Of a stretch of DNA of 24,752 nucleotides, positions 6,935 to 15,016 are shown one piece after another. The stretch is taken from positions 1 through 24,752 of the forward strand of contig JAKORH010000359.1 of the NCBI GenBank assembly GCA_029777935.1, read 5' to 3'. A program made the position numbers and the translations under genes. Numbering within the stretch: the stretch's first letter is position 1; each line of letters opens with the position of its first letter. Under the pieces are notes generated by a model. It saw only the letters and a program-made list of their open reading frames with translations. It did not search any database and was not told the origin of the DNA. The stretch is from Pseudomonadota bacterium. GTDB lineage: Bacteria > Pseudomonadota > Gammaproteobacteria > Burkholderiales > Burkholderiaceae.

Positions 6935-8797
6935 TCAGTGAGTCCGTGCGCCGAGCACCATGTTGAACACGGACGAGTCCACCGGTACCAGCGCGCGCAG
7001 CTTCTCGTGCACGACCACCGAGACCCGATCGCCGTGGCGCGCGAGCCGCGCCAGCAGCCGCTGCAGGTGCGCGGCGTGCTGCGCGTTCAATTCCTCGATC
7101 CGCAGCGTCAGCGTGGAATGCGTGTGCCGCAGCAACCGGTCGAGCCTGGGCGCGGTGCGCGCGAAGAAGCGCGCGTCGAGCAGGCCGGCGAGCGTCAGGT
7201 CGATCTGCAGCGGACCGGGTCGCCACGCAAGCACGACTTTGCCGTTGGCAAGCTGGCGCGACAGCGCGCGGCGCAGCGCGTCGATGCGGCGTTCCAGCGC
7301 CGTCGCACTGGAGGCGCGAGCCAGCCGCCGCCGCACGTACGCGCGCATCGACAGTCCGGTGATCCAGTCCGAGATCACCATCGGCAGCTTACGCGGCGAC
7401 GCCAACGGCAGCGTGCGCGCAAAGGCGAACCAGCGGCGCGGGCCGCCGGGCAGGATGCCGCGGGCCAGCAGGCGCACGACGATGCGCAGCTTGTCGGCGC
7501 CGGGATACTCACTGCGGTACACCGGCGCGCGCATCCATTTCAGCTTGTTGCGGATGCGCTGGGCGATGCCGCGATCGGACAACAGCTCCTCGTACAGGCG
7601 GCGGTAGGCGGCGATCATCGCGTCGTACGGCATCCGCTTGGGAACAACGTTGGTGCCCAGGCGCGTGTTGTCACCGTCTTCCGCGCGTTCGATCAGGCGG
7701 CCTTCGCGCTGCAGGCGTTCGTACAGCGGCGTGCGCGGCAGCGCGGTCAGCAGCCCGACCATCGCGGCCTGGATGCCCGATTCGACGATGAAGCGGCGCT
7801 GGCGCTCGAAGGTCTCCAGCGTGTCGTTGTCGAAGCCGACGATGAACCCGCCCAGCACGTCGATGCCGTTGGCGTAGATCCGGCGCAGCGCGCCGAGGAT
7901 GTCGGTGCCCAGGTTCTGGGTCTTGCGACTTTGCTTCAGCGTCTCCGCATCGGGCGTCTCGATGCCGATGAAGACCCAGCAGAAATTGGCCGCGCGCATC
8001 AGCGCCATCAGCTCGTCGTCCTGCGCCAGGTTCAGCGACGCCTCGGTGCCGAAGCCGAAGCGCCAGTCGTGGCGCCGCTGGTAGTCGGCCAGAAAGCGCA
8101 GCAGCGCCTTGGCCTGCGCGCGATTGCCGATCAGGTTGTCGTCGACGAAGAACACCTGGCGCGCGCCCTGCGCGCGCAGCGCGTCGAGCTCGCGGCCGAT
8201 CTGCTCGACGCTCTTCATGCGCGGGCGGCGGCCGAACATCACGATGATGTCGCAGAAGTCGCACAGATACGGGCAGCCGCGCGAGAACTGCAGGCTCGCC
8301 GTGTTGTAGCGGTCGAGCTTCAGCAGGTCGTAGCGTGGCACCGGCGAGTCGGCGAGCGATACGGTGCCGGTCTCGCGGTACAGCGGCAGCGCGGCGCCGG
8401 CTTCGAAGTCGCGGCAGAACGCCGGCCAGATGTATTCGGCTTCGCCGGCGATCGTGGTGTCGGCGCAGTGCGCGTACTTCTCCGGGCACAGCGATGCGTA
8501 GCTGCCGCCGGCGACCGCGTAGTGGCCGCGGCCGCGGTAGTAGGCGAGGAGTTCCTGCTGGCGCGCGACCTGCACCCCCATGCCGCACACGCCGACGATG
8601 TCGGCGTCCGTTTCCAGCGGTACCGGCTCGACGTTCTCGTCGACGATCGTCACCTGCCAGTGCGGCGGCGTCAGCGCGGCCAGCGTGGCCAGCCCGAGCG
8701 GCGGATTGAGTGCGCGCTTGCCGGGCACGATCTCGAGCGCGAAACGGAAGCTCCAGAAGCTCTCGGTGAAGCGCGGATTGATGAGCAGCAGTCGCAT
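6935..8797 (-). CDS. B12-binding-type radical SAM protein with DUF4070-like region and C-terminal extension
   Basis: A 620-residue radical SAM enzyme. ATG 8797 has GGAAGGA just upstream. The N-terminus (RLLLINPRF, then PPLGLATLAAL and VDENVEP) is the cobalamin-binding-type Rossmann domain, about residues 1-140. The radical SAM core follows with Cys175, Cys179 and Cys182 in GCPYLCDFCD, then FVDDNLIGN, an IGIETPD strand and GGFIVGFDND. After it come LLTALPRTPLYERLQ and GDNTRLGTNVVP, typical of DUF4070 proteins, a group that includes the hopanoid C-2 methylase HpnP. Residues from about 530 to 620 form an extension (VVLAWRPGPLQIDLTLAGLL ... VDSSVFN) not expected in the core family. No hopanoid gene is nearby, so a methylase role is only a possibility. 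The DxHxxG cobalamin motif is not evident, so B12 use is uncertain. Confidence 0.85.
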   Translation of the reverse strand: MRLLLINPRFTESFWSFRFALEIVPGKRALNPPLGLATLAALTPPHWQVTIVDENVEPVPLETDADIVGVCGMGVQVARQQELLAYYRGRGHYAVAGGSYASLCPEKYAHCADTTIAGEAEYIWPAFCRDFEAGAALPLYRETGTVSLADSPVPRYDLLKLDRYNTASLQFSRGCPYLCDFCDIIVMFGRRPRMKSVEQIGRELDALRAQGARQVFFVDDNLIGNRAQAKALLRFLADYQRRHDWRFGFGTEASLNLAQDDELMALMRAANFCWVFIGIETPDAETLKQSRKTQNLGTDILGALRRIYANGIDVLGGFIVGFDNDTLETFERQRRFIVESGIQAAMVGLLTALPRTPLYERLQREGRLIERAEDGDNTRLGTNVVPKRMPYDAMIAAYRRLYEELLSDRGIAQRIRNKLKWMRAPVYRSEYPGADKLRIVVRLLARGILPGGPRRWFAFARTLPLASPRKLPMVISDWITGLSMRAYVRRRLARASSATALERRIDALRRALSRQLANGKVVLAWRPGPLQIDLTLAGLLDARFFARTAPRLDRLLRHTHSTLTLRIEELNAQHAAHLQRLLARLARHGDRVSVVVHEKLRALVPVDSSVFNMVLGARTH

Positions 8798-8940
8798 GCC
8801 GTGGTCCTTCCGACGGAGCGGGAGCGAATCCGTGCCGGGTGGGGTCGGCGCCGGGGCGTCGGGTAAGCGAAGCGACGGCGGGGGACCGCTCGAGCGAGCG
8901 CGCATCGGGCGGCCGGACGTCAGGGATCGCGGGGAGCAAA

Positions 8941-8981
8941 GCATGCCGCAGCATAGGGCATGCGTGGCTAACCTGGGTCAA
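8941..8981 (-). promoter_or_regulatory. Candidate promoter/operator of the radical SAM gene
   Basis: On the minus strand, TTGACC (8981-8976) and TATGCT (8955-8950) resemble -35 and -10 boxes, but the spacer is 20 bases, longer than ideal. A dyad GCATGCC (8941-8947) / GGCATGC (8957-8963) is centred on the -10-like element. The layout, in a 214-bp gap before the gene, fits a regulated promoter with a repressor site. This is read by eye only. Confidence 0.3.
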
Positions 8982-9011
8982 CAAAAGGGCGCGGCGGGCG
9001 AACCGCACTCC

Positions 9012-9914
9012 CTATCGGCAGCGCAGGCTCGGCGGCGCGCCTGGCGCCGGCGGTGGCGGTCCCGCGGTCGGGGCGAGCGAGTCGTCGAGGCTGCCGGAAC
9101 GCACCCACGCGTCGATCAGCCGCTCCGACAGCCCGATGTCGTCGCGCAGCGCGCGTCGCAGTTCGTCGCCCGACAGTGCGCAGGAAGTGATGCCGGCCGC
9201 AGTCTTCGAGATCCGCGTGTTGCCGGTCAGCAGCAGCAACTCGCCGGCGCGGTCGCGCCGCGCGTACAGGCGCTGGTTGAACGGGCTGCGCCCGCGCGAC
9301 GCTTCGTAGCGGCGGACGAACTCGGCATGCGTCACGTCGGCCGCGAGCAGGCGGCACGGCAGGAACGTCGGGTTCGGCGGGATGTCGGCCCACACGCGAT
9401 GGCTGCCGTCGTCGAGCAGTTCCATCTCGACGGGAAACACCGGGTCGCTGTCGATGAACACTTCGCGATCGAGCGGCAGCACGAGGTCGTGCAGCAGCGG
9501 AAAATCGACCAGCCACGCGCGACCGTCGAGATGCACCTTCAGGCTCGCGTGGTTGATCTCGCCGAGGTCGCGCATCTGCCCGACGATGCGACGGGCGTCG
9601 AAGCCGAGCGCGCGCAGCAGCACGTGCAGTGCGTTGTTGATCGGCCAGCACGTGCCGCCGCTGCCGTCGGCGAGCCAGGCCGTGAAGAATTCGTCGGCCT
9701 GCGCGCCAGGCAGCGGCGGTCGATCGGCCGCGCGCAGCGCGATCATCTTGCGCACGTTGTCGAACGGAACGCTGACGCACCACGCCTCGAACAGTTCCTG
9801 CAGCCCCTCCAGATCGGCGCACGGCGGCGCGGCGAAGCCCAGCCGCTCGAGCACGCGGTCGCACAGATCCTGGTCGAGCCGCCGGTCGGCGGCGAGGTCG
9901 ATGTCGATCGCCAT
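9012..9914 (-). CDS. nat: Arylamine N-acetyltransferase
   Basis: A 300-residue NAT, which transfers an acyl group (usually acetyl from acetyl-CoA) to arylamines or hydrazines by a cysteine ping-pong mechanism. The catalytic triad is complete: Cys89 in GGTCWPINN, His122 in INHASLKV and Asp137 in WLVDFPLL. The His-Asp spacing of 15 equals that of characterised NATs, and the N-terminal VPFDNVRKM matches the family's IPFEN-type motif. The C-terminus ends in a proline-rich tail of about 20 residues. ATG 9914 lies 8 bases after the cytochrome gene's stop, so it is the last gene of that operon, although its own ribosome site is weak. The association with a cytochrome is unusual; some NAT homologues act in amide-bond steps of natural-product biosynthesis, but nothing here shows that. 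Confidence 0.87.
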   Translation of the reverse strand: MAIDIDLAADRRLDQDLCDRVLERLGFAAPPCADLEGLQELFEAWCVSVPFDNVRKMIALRAADRPPLPGAQADEFFTAWLADGSGGTCWPINNALHVLLRALGFDARRIVGQMRDLGEINHASLKVHLDGRAWLVDFPLLHDLVLPLDREVFIDSDPVFPVEMELLDDGSHRVWADIPPNPTFLPCRLLAADVTHAEFVRRYEASRGRSPFNQRLYARRDRAGELLLLTGNTRISKTAAGITSCALSGDELRRALRDDIGLSERLIDAWVRSGSLDDSLAPTAGPPPPAPGAPPSLRCR

Positions 9915-9922
9915 GGACTGTG

Positions 9923-10828
9923 TCAGCGTTTGCCGGCCGCGCGCGGCGGCAGGCTGTTCAGGTACAGGTGCAGCGCCGCCACGTCGGTGTCGCTGATCTC
10001 TTTGAGCGCATTGAACGGCATCACTTGGCTGACCGCGCTGCCGTCGGGTCGCTTGCCGGTGCGCAGCATCGCGGCGAATGCATGCACGTCGGCGTAGCGG
10101 GCGAGCGCGCTGCCTTCTCCCGGCGTGAGATTCGAGGCTGCGGGCCAGTCGGGCGGCGCGCCCGGAATCGTGCCGCCGGACAAATGCTCGCCGTGGCATC
10201 CCTGACAGCCGTGGGCCACGTAGGCGCCGTGTTCGGGCGTCACCGCTTCGGGAACCGGCTGCGGCGGCGGCAGCGCGTGATCGATCTTGGCGGCCGCGTC
10301 ATTCATCAGGCCGACCGCATAGACGACCTTCACCGGCAGCGGCAACGTCACGCGCGCGGCGCTGCCGGCCACCGCCGGCAACTGCCGCACGTAGGCGACC
10401 AAAGCGGCGAGGTCTTCGTCGGTCAGGCGGCTGTAGTCCTCGCTCGGCATCACCATCAGCGGCCGGCCGTCGGGCTTCACGCCATGGCGGATCGCGCGGT
10501 TCCAGTCGGCCGGCGAATAGGCGGCCACCGCGCTGCCGGGACCGGGGCTGATGTTGGGCGCCTGCACGAAGAAACCCTTGCCGTCATCGATCACCACGCG
10601 GCCGCTGCCGTTCTTCTCGTGGCAGTCGCCGCAGCCGCGCGATGCGTACAGGTAGCGGCCGCGCTGCACGCCGGCAGCGTCGCTGCGATAGGCCACGGCG
10701 CGCGGGGACACGTCGACCACCCGACCCATCTTCGCCGTGGCGACGAGATCCGCACCAAGGGTGCCGAGCAGGACCACGGCGCCGCATGCGAAGGCGGCAA
10801 CCGTGCCGCGCTTGATCCACTTGTTCAC
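9923..10828 (-). CDS. Membrane-anchored dihaem cytochrome c
   Basis: A 301-residue c-type cytochrome with two haem-attachment motifs, CGDCH at about 66-70 and CQGCH at about 208-212. Each begins a cytochrome c domain with its own candidate Met ligand (LMVMPSEDYSRL and SQVMPFNALKEI) followed by the usual LTDEDLAALVAYVRQLP-type helix. An N-terminal hydrophobic stretch (about residues 9-32, TVAAFACGAVVLLGTLGADL) after KWIKRG acts as an uncleaved anchor or signal, placing the haems in the periplasm. I chose GTG 10828 because AAGGGGAAG is immediately upstream and it leaves a 19-bp gap after the previous gene; the ATG at 10879 would overlap that gene by 32 bp. The arrangement resembles the cytochrome subunits of periplasmic alcohol and aldehyde dehydrogenases, but no catalytic subunit is adjacent. 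Confidence 0.87.
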   Translation of the reverse strand: MNKWIKRGTVAAFACGAVVLLGTLGADLVATAKMGRVVDVSPRAVAYRSDAAGVQRGRYLYASRGCGDCHEKNGSGRVVIDDGKGFFVQAPNISPGPGSAVAAYSPADWNRAIRHGVKPDGRPLMVMPSEDYSRLTDEDLAALVAYVRQLPAVAGSAARVTLPLPVKVVYAVGLMNDAAAKIDHALPPPQPVPEAVTPEHGAYVAHGCQGCHGEHLSGGTIPGAPPDWPAASNLTPGEGSALARYADVHAFAAMLRTGKRPDGSAVSQVMPFNALKEISDTDVAALHLYLNSLPPRAAGKR

Positions 10829-10847
10829 GGGCTTCCCCTTCGGCACA

Positions 10848-11246
10848 TCAGCTGCGACGACCGGAGGCGCTGCGGGCATACTGCGCGAGGCGCGAACGCC
10901 AAAGCGGCAGCACGACCGCTGCGTACAGCGGGTCGGTGCCGGCGTCGGCCGGCAGCGGCGGCAGCGCGCGGTTGGGCGCGTGGTTCAGCATGCGCTGGAA
11001 GCTGGCGAACACCGGGTCGGGCGACGGTGAGGCGGCGTTCGACGCCTCCGGCTGGCGCCGTTCGAGCGCGGCTGCGATCGCGCGGGCGACGGGATCACCG
11101 CGGTACACATCGGCGCTGACCGGCGCGGCCGGCGCCGGCGTGTGGTCGAACATGCGCTGGAAGCTGTCGGCGACCGGATCGCCGGCGAAGGCGGCCGGCG
11201 CCGCCAGCATGGCGGCGGACAACACGAGGGCGTGCATCGGTTTCAT
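10848..11246 (-). CDS. Exported protein of two 54-residue repeats
   Basis: A 132-residue protein of unknown function. ATG 11246 follows AAGGAG, and a clear Sec signal peptide (HALVLSAAMLAAPAAFAG) ends near residue 22. The mature part consists of two copies of a 54-residue unit: SFQRMFDHTP at 28-37 against SFQRMLNHAP at 82-91, and DPVARAIAAALER at 51-63 against DPLYAAVVLPLWR at 105-117. Both motif pairs are offset by exactly 54. There is no cysteine or haem motif. The gene is 19 bp upstream of the dihaem cytochrome and 138 bp downstream of the LuxR regulator on the same strand. It is probably a periplasmic partner of the cytochrome, but this rests on position only. I do not recognise the family. 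Confidence 0.75.
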   Translation of the reverse strand: MKPMHALVLSAAMLAAPAAFAGDPVADSFQRMFDHTPAPAAPVSADVYRGDPVARAIAAALERRQPEASNAASPSPDPVFASFQRMLNHAPNRALPPLPADAGTDPLYAAVVLPLWRSRLAQYARSASGRRS

Positions 11247-11384
11247 CGCGAATCTCCTTGAATGATTGGCTGAGCGCCGGATTCGGCAGTGGCGGCAGTG
11301 TGCGGGGCGGAGCGGGCCAGCCGCATCGGCCGAAGGAGCCAGCAAGGCCGGGCGCGGCGGGCCACGGCCCGCGCGGCGGCGGGA

Positions 11385-14018
11385 TCAGCGGCCGGCGTGA
11401 TCGCGGAACCAGGCGGCTGCCTGTCCGCGCGTGTCCAGCGTCAGCTTGTCGAGGATGTTGGCGACGTGACGCTTGACGGTATGGGGGCTGAGGTCGAACG
11501 CGCGCGCGATCAGCTTGTTGCTGTCGCCGGCAGCAATGCGCTCGAGCACTTCGTACTCGCGCCGGCTCAGACCGGCCGGCAGCGCGCCGGGCGAAACCGC
11601 TGGCGACGCGATTCGCAGCGCGCGAGCCAGTTCGGCCCAGCCGCGCAGCGCGGCCTGCGCCGGCGCGTCGATGACGCCTTTCCAGTCCGCGTCGGCGACC
11701 TCGTCGAGCGCATCGGTCCCGGCCAGCAGGAAGGGCGCCGGCTCGTCGGCGTTGCGCGCCTGCTCGACCGCGGGCGACAGTGCGCGCCACGCGTCGGCGG
11801 CGCGGCGCGCGCGCAGCAGCGCTTGCGCCAGCGCCACGCGCGCGACCGCGTCGGTGCCCATCACATCGACCTCCGCCAGCACGGCCGTCGCCGCCGACAA
11901 CTCGGCGATCGCAGTGTCCAGGTCACCGTCGTGCAGCGCTAGGCGCCCGACCAGTGCGCGGCGCGCCGCGCGTGTGTAGGGCCACTCGCGGTCCGGCGGC
12001 GTGGCGGCCAGCAGCCGCCCGAGGCGCTGCGCGCTCTCCCAGTCGCCGAGGCTGGACGCGCACCGCGCGGCCAGGAACAGGTAGACACCGCGCCAGGTGG
12101 CGCGCCGCTCGGGGTCGCGTTCGACGCCGTCGATCAGAGCACTGAAGGCCGCGTCGGTCGCGGCGCGGTCGCCGTGCAGCGTGTTGCACGCGCCCTGATA
12201 GGCCAGCACGAGCACGTGCAGTCCGCGCGGCTGGCCGAGCCAGCGCAGGTCGCACTGCACGCTTTCGATCAGCGCGCACGCGGGCGGCAGGTTGCCGCGC
12301 CAGAGCAGCAGCCAGCCCTGCACCACGTTCGCTGCGGCGCGCAGCAGCGGCTGCGCGTCGTTGGCGATCGCCATGGCCGCGTCGGCCCAGCGCCGCAGCG
12401 CCGCGTGCATGCCGGGACGCCCGAGGAACAGGATGTTGGGCACACAGCGGTTCCACACGGGCGCGGGCGCACCGGCCGCGAGCAACTCGGCCATGCGGTC
12501 GAGGCGGCGCGCCGGCTCATCGGCGGGACCGCGTGCGCCGGATTCCCAGTGAGCCATCAGTTCCGCCATCGCTTTCGTGTCGCGGTCCAGCGGCTGCGCG
12601 CGCAATGCGGCCAGGCGCGCCGAAGCCTCGGCCAGGCGGCCGGTAATGGTGAGCGCAACGACCTCGAAAGCGGCGGCCTGTTGCGCCTGGGTTTCCAGCC
12701 CGGCGGCCGCGAAGCCCTCCACCGCACGCCGCATCGACTGCTGCATCGTGACCCACTCGAAGCGCGGCTGTGCCGCCAGGCCACGTACGAATGCCAGCAG
12801 CGGCGAGCCTTCGCGCAGCGCCGGCGGGAACTGCTCGATCAGCTTCAGCAGCGGCGCGTCGGCGCCGGCCGCAAGCATTTCCGGTGCGCTCTGCCACAGC
12901 GCCTGCTGCGCCTCGTCGAGTGCACCCGCGCGCAGCAGCCAGCCGATGCGCCGCACCGGGTCGGCCTCATCGGCGGCCGCGCGCCGCAGCAGCGCGGGCA
13001 ACTCGTCGGGGAGCTCGCGTTGCAGGCGCTCGCGCAGGAAATCGCGGAACAGGTCGTGCAGCCGCAGTGTCGGCTCATCGCCTTCCAGCGGCGCGGCGAA
13101 CAGGCCGCGCCGCTCGATCTCGTCGATCCACTGCGCCGCGCGCGCGTCGCCTGACACCGCGGCGGCGCGCGCGGCGGTCAGTTCGGGCAGCACCGACGTG
13201 CGCAGCAGAAAGCTGCGCAGATCGGCCGGCAGCGTTTCGAACACTTCGGCCGCGAGGTAATCGATCAGGTGGCGCCGCGTCGACTGCGCGCTGCGCGCGT
13301 GCGGCGGTTCGATACCCGCGCTCAGTGAGAGGCGCAGCCCCGCTGCCCAGCCGTGCGTGCGCGCGAGCAGCTCGCGCACGCGCGCGTCGTCGGGCGCGGC
13401 ACGGATCAGCGCGGCAACCTCGGCGGCTGTGAAGCGCAGATCGGCCGCCCGGAACTCGGCGAGATCGCCCCGCGCGCGCCAGCGTGCCAGCGGCAGCAGC
13501 GGCTCGGTGCGCGAGGTCAGCGCCAGCGTCCAGTTCGCGGGTAGCCATTCGGCCAGTTGCTCGATCAGCGCGAGCGTCGGGGCGTCGCGCAGCCGGTGCA
13601 CGTCGTCCAGGACGATCACGCCGCGCGGCACCTCCGCTACCGCCAGCGTGTTGACAAAGGTCGTGAGCGCGCCGCGCCGCGCGTCGGCTGCACCCGAAAT
13701 CGCGGCGATCAGCGCGTCCGGCGCAGTGCGCCACGGCAGGTCGTATGGCTCGAGCGCGCTGATCAGGCACGCCAGCAGGCGCGCGGCGTCGTCGTCCTCG
13801 TCGAGCGACACCCACGCACGTGCCGCATCCGCCGGTAGACGCGCCAGCCCGCGCACCAGCACCACCGTTTTGCCGAACCCGGCCGGCGCCATCAGCAGCG
13901 TGACCCGGTGCGAGGCGAGCGCGGCCTCTACGGCGCGCTCCAGTTGCGGGCGCTCGACCAGGTCCGCGCGCGCCCGCGGCGGCTGGATCTTGGCCAGTGC
14001 GAATGTGCTCACCACCAT
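11385..14018 (-). CDS. ATP-dependent LuxR-family (MalT-like, LAL) transcriptional regulator
   Basis: An 877-residue large ATP-binding LuxR regulator. Near the N-terminus are LAKIQPPRARADLVERPQL (the MalT-type opening), Walker A APAGFGKT at residues 44-51 and Walker B VIVLDDVH. The middle is a long helical, TPR-like sensor region. The last 62 residues (816-877) form a LuxR helix-turn-helix beginning GLSRREYEVL with LSPHTVKRHVANIL as the recognition part. Such proteins bind an inducer and ATP, oligomerise and activate transcription. ATG 14018 is the best start, though no strong ribosome site precedes it and GTG codons follow at once. Being directly upstream of, and in line with, the repeat-protein/cytochrome/NAT genes, it is the likely activator of that operon. 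The inducer is unknown. Confidence 0.9.
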   Translation of the reverse strand: MVVSTFALAKIQPPRARADLVERPQLERAVEAALASHRVTLLMAPAGFGKTVVLVRGLARLPADAARAWVSLDEDDDAARLLACLISALEPYDLPWRTAPDALIAAISGAADARRGALTTFVNTLAVAEVPRGVIVLDDVHRLRDAPTLALIEQLAEWLPANWTLALTSRTEPLLPLARWRARGDLAEFRAADLRFTAAEVAALIRAAPDDARVRELLARTHGWAAGLRLSLSAGIEPPHARSAQSTRRHLIDYLAAEVFETLPADLRSFLLRTSVLPELTAARAAAVSGDARAAQWIDEIERRGLFAAPLEGDEPTLRLHDLFRDFLRERLQRELPDELPALLRRAAADEADPVRRIGWLLRAGALDEAQQALWQSAPEMLAAGADAPLLKLIEQFPPALREGSPLLAFVRGLAAQPRFEWVTMQQSMRRAVEGFAAAGLETQAQQAAAFEVVALTITGRLAEASARLAALRAQPLDRDTKAMAELMAHWESGARGPADEPARRLDRMAELLAAGAPAPVWNRCVPNILFLGRPGMHAALRRWADAAMAIANDAQPLLRAAANVVQGWLLLWRGNLPPACALIESVQCDLRWLGQPRGLHVLVLAYQGACNTLHGDRAATDAAFSALIDGVERDPERRATWRGVYLFLAARCASSLGDWESAQRLGRLLAATPPDREWPYTRAARRALVGRLALHDGDLDTAIAELSAATAVLAEVDVMGTDAVARVALAQALLRARRAADAWRALSPAVEQARNADEPAPFLLAGTDALDEVADADWKGVIDAPAQAALRGWAELARALRIASPAVSPGALPAGLSRREYEVLERIAAGDSNKLIARAFDLSPHTVKRHVANILDKLTLDTRGQAAAWFRDHAGR

Positions 14019-14177
14019 TGCGCGAGTCGAAGGTCGACCACCCGCAGCGTCAGCCTGCAGGTAACGCGCGCGAGGGTAGCGCCGCCCAGCCGACCCTGCC
14101 TATTGGTGCAGACGCCTGTTCGGCGAGGCTCGTGCCCGCCGTTCGGCTCCAGGGTGCACTTACGTAAAACCCCATAC

Positions 14178-14222
14178 GATCGCGCTCGACGCAGCGCGGT
14201 CGTCCGGTTCGACTCAACCGGA
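14178..14222 (-). terminator. Two adjacent hairpins at the end of the TRAP/IOR operon
   Basis: TCCGGTT/AACCGGA (14203-14209 and 14216-14222, 6-base loop) spans the stop of the broken DUF1499 gene. It is followed on the minus strand by a 9-bp stem (14193-14201 with 14178-14186, one G.U pair, 6-base loop). A short TTTT lies about 8 bases beyond. The position suits a terminator, but the T-run is weak and displaced. Confidence 0.3.
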
Positions 14223-14973
14223 TGGCGCCGCGGCGCGCAGTTGCCGGTCGAACTCGCGGATGCGGTTGGCGTTGGTGCCGATTTCGCTCAGTCCGATGCG
14301 GGACAGCGAGCGGATGTCGACACGGCTGCCGCGATCCGCCGCGGTGACGCGGACGACGACATCATCCTTGAAGCCGAAGATCGGCGTGGTCGCGGTCGCC
14401 CCGAGGCGAAGGTCGACTGGGTCGACGGCGACGATGGCCCAGCCCATCGAGCGCGTGACCTGCTCGGCGAACTGCAACGCGTGCCGTTGCCACGTCGAGG
14501 AGCACCGGCACGATGTCGGGGTAGGCCGCCTTCTGCTGGGCGGCCACTGCCGCGCCGTACTCGGTCGAGTTCGTCTTGCCGCGCCTCAACGGCAGGACGG
14601 CGACGAAGCGCGGCGGACTCTCCGTGTCGGCACTGAAGTCGGGGATCAGCGGCAAATGCCTCGCCTGCCAATACAAGTACAGCGGCGGCAAGGCCTCGAT
14701 CAAGCCCAAGGCAAGTGCGCAAGCGCCAGCCCATCGCGCGCCGCGATGACCGGTGCGAATCGTGAGCACGGTTGCCGCCAGCCTGGCGGCGGCAGCGCCG
14801 AGCGCGATCGTCACTGACCAGCGCAGGATCTGAAACGCCGGGCCGAGCGGCCATACGTCGAACCGGTATCCCGGTCCCGCAAGCAGGGCGCACAGACCGC
14901 TCAGTGCCGCAACGGCGAGGCTCGCGTTCGCCAGGACGCTGCCGATGCGGGCACGCAGAACGACTTCGAGCGC
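14214..14973 (-). pseudogene. DUF1499 membrane protein gene, frameshifted and without a normal start
   Basis: The minus strand reads as one DUF1499-type protein only if two frames are joined. The first frame gives hydrophobic segments (LAVAALSGLCALLAGPGYRF, then ALGLIEALPPLYLYW), LPLIPDFSADTESPPRFVAV and AAYPDIVPVLLDVATAR. Just after, near 14478, one extra base (or two missing) shifts the frame. The next frame then gives QFAEQVTRSMGWAIVAVD, TTPIFGFKDDVVVRV and GSRVDIRSLSRIGLSEIG to the stop at 14214. The order and spacing match the family, so this is one gene. The first frame also has no ATG, GTG or TTG between its upstream stop (15052-15054) and a GTG at 14814 that lies inside the membrane region. 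This suggests real decay, although a sequencing error could explain the shift. It is the last gene of the operon. Confidence 0.75.
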
Positions 14974-15016
14974 CGCCGCAGCGGAGCCGTTCCTTTCGGG
15001 GCCGTCGCCGGCAAGG

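Noticed and set aside
6935..8797. Naming the radical SAM gene as the hopanoid C-2 methylase hpnP
   Set aside because: The N-terminal and DUF4070-like similarity is family-wide, there are no hopanoid genes in the window, and the C-terminal extension does not fit.
6938..8866. Long + strand open frame antisense to the radical SAM gene
   Set aside because: Its composition is shadow-like (Gln/Arg/Val/Ala) and no start context or domain is visible.
8580..10097. Long + strand open frame across the NAT gene
   Set aside because: It crosses an intergenic region and two genes on the other strand, with no domain; the minus-strand NAT has a complete catalytic triad.
10829..10879. ATG at 10879 as the start of the dihaem cytochrome
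   Set aside because: It overlaps the repeat-protein gene by 32 bp and adds a non-hydrophobic Ala/Pro/Val leader; the GTG at 10828 has a strong ribosome site and a proper membrane anchor right after.
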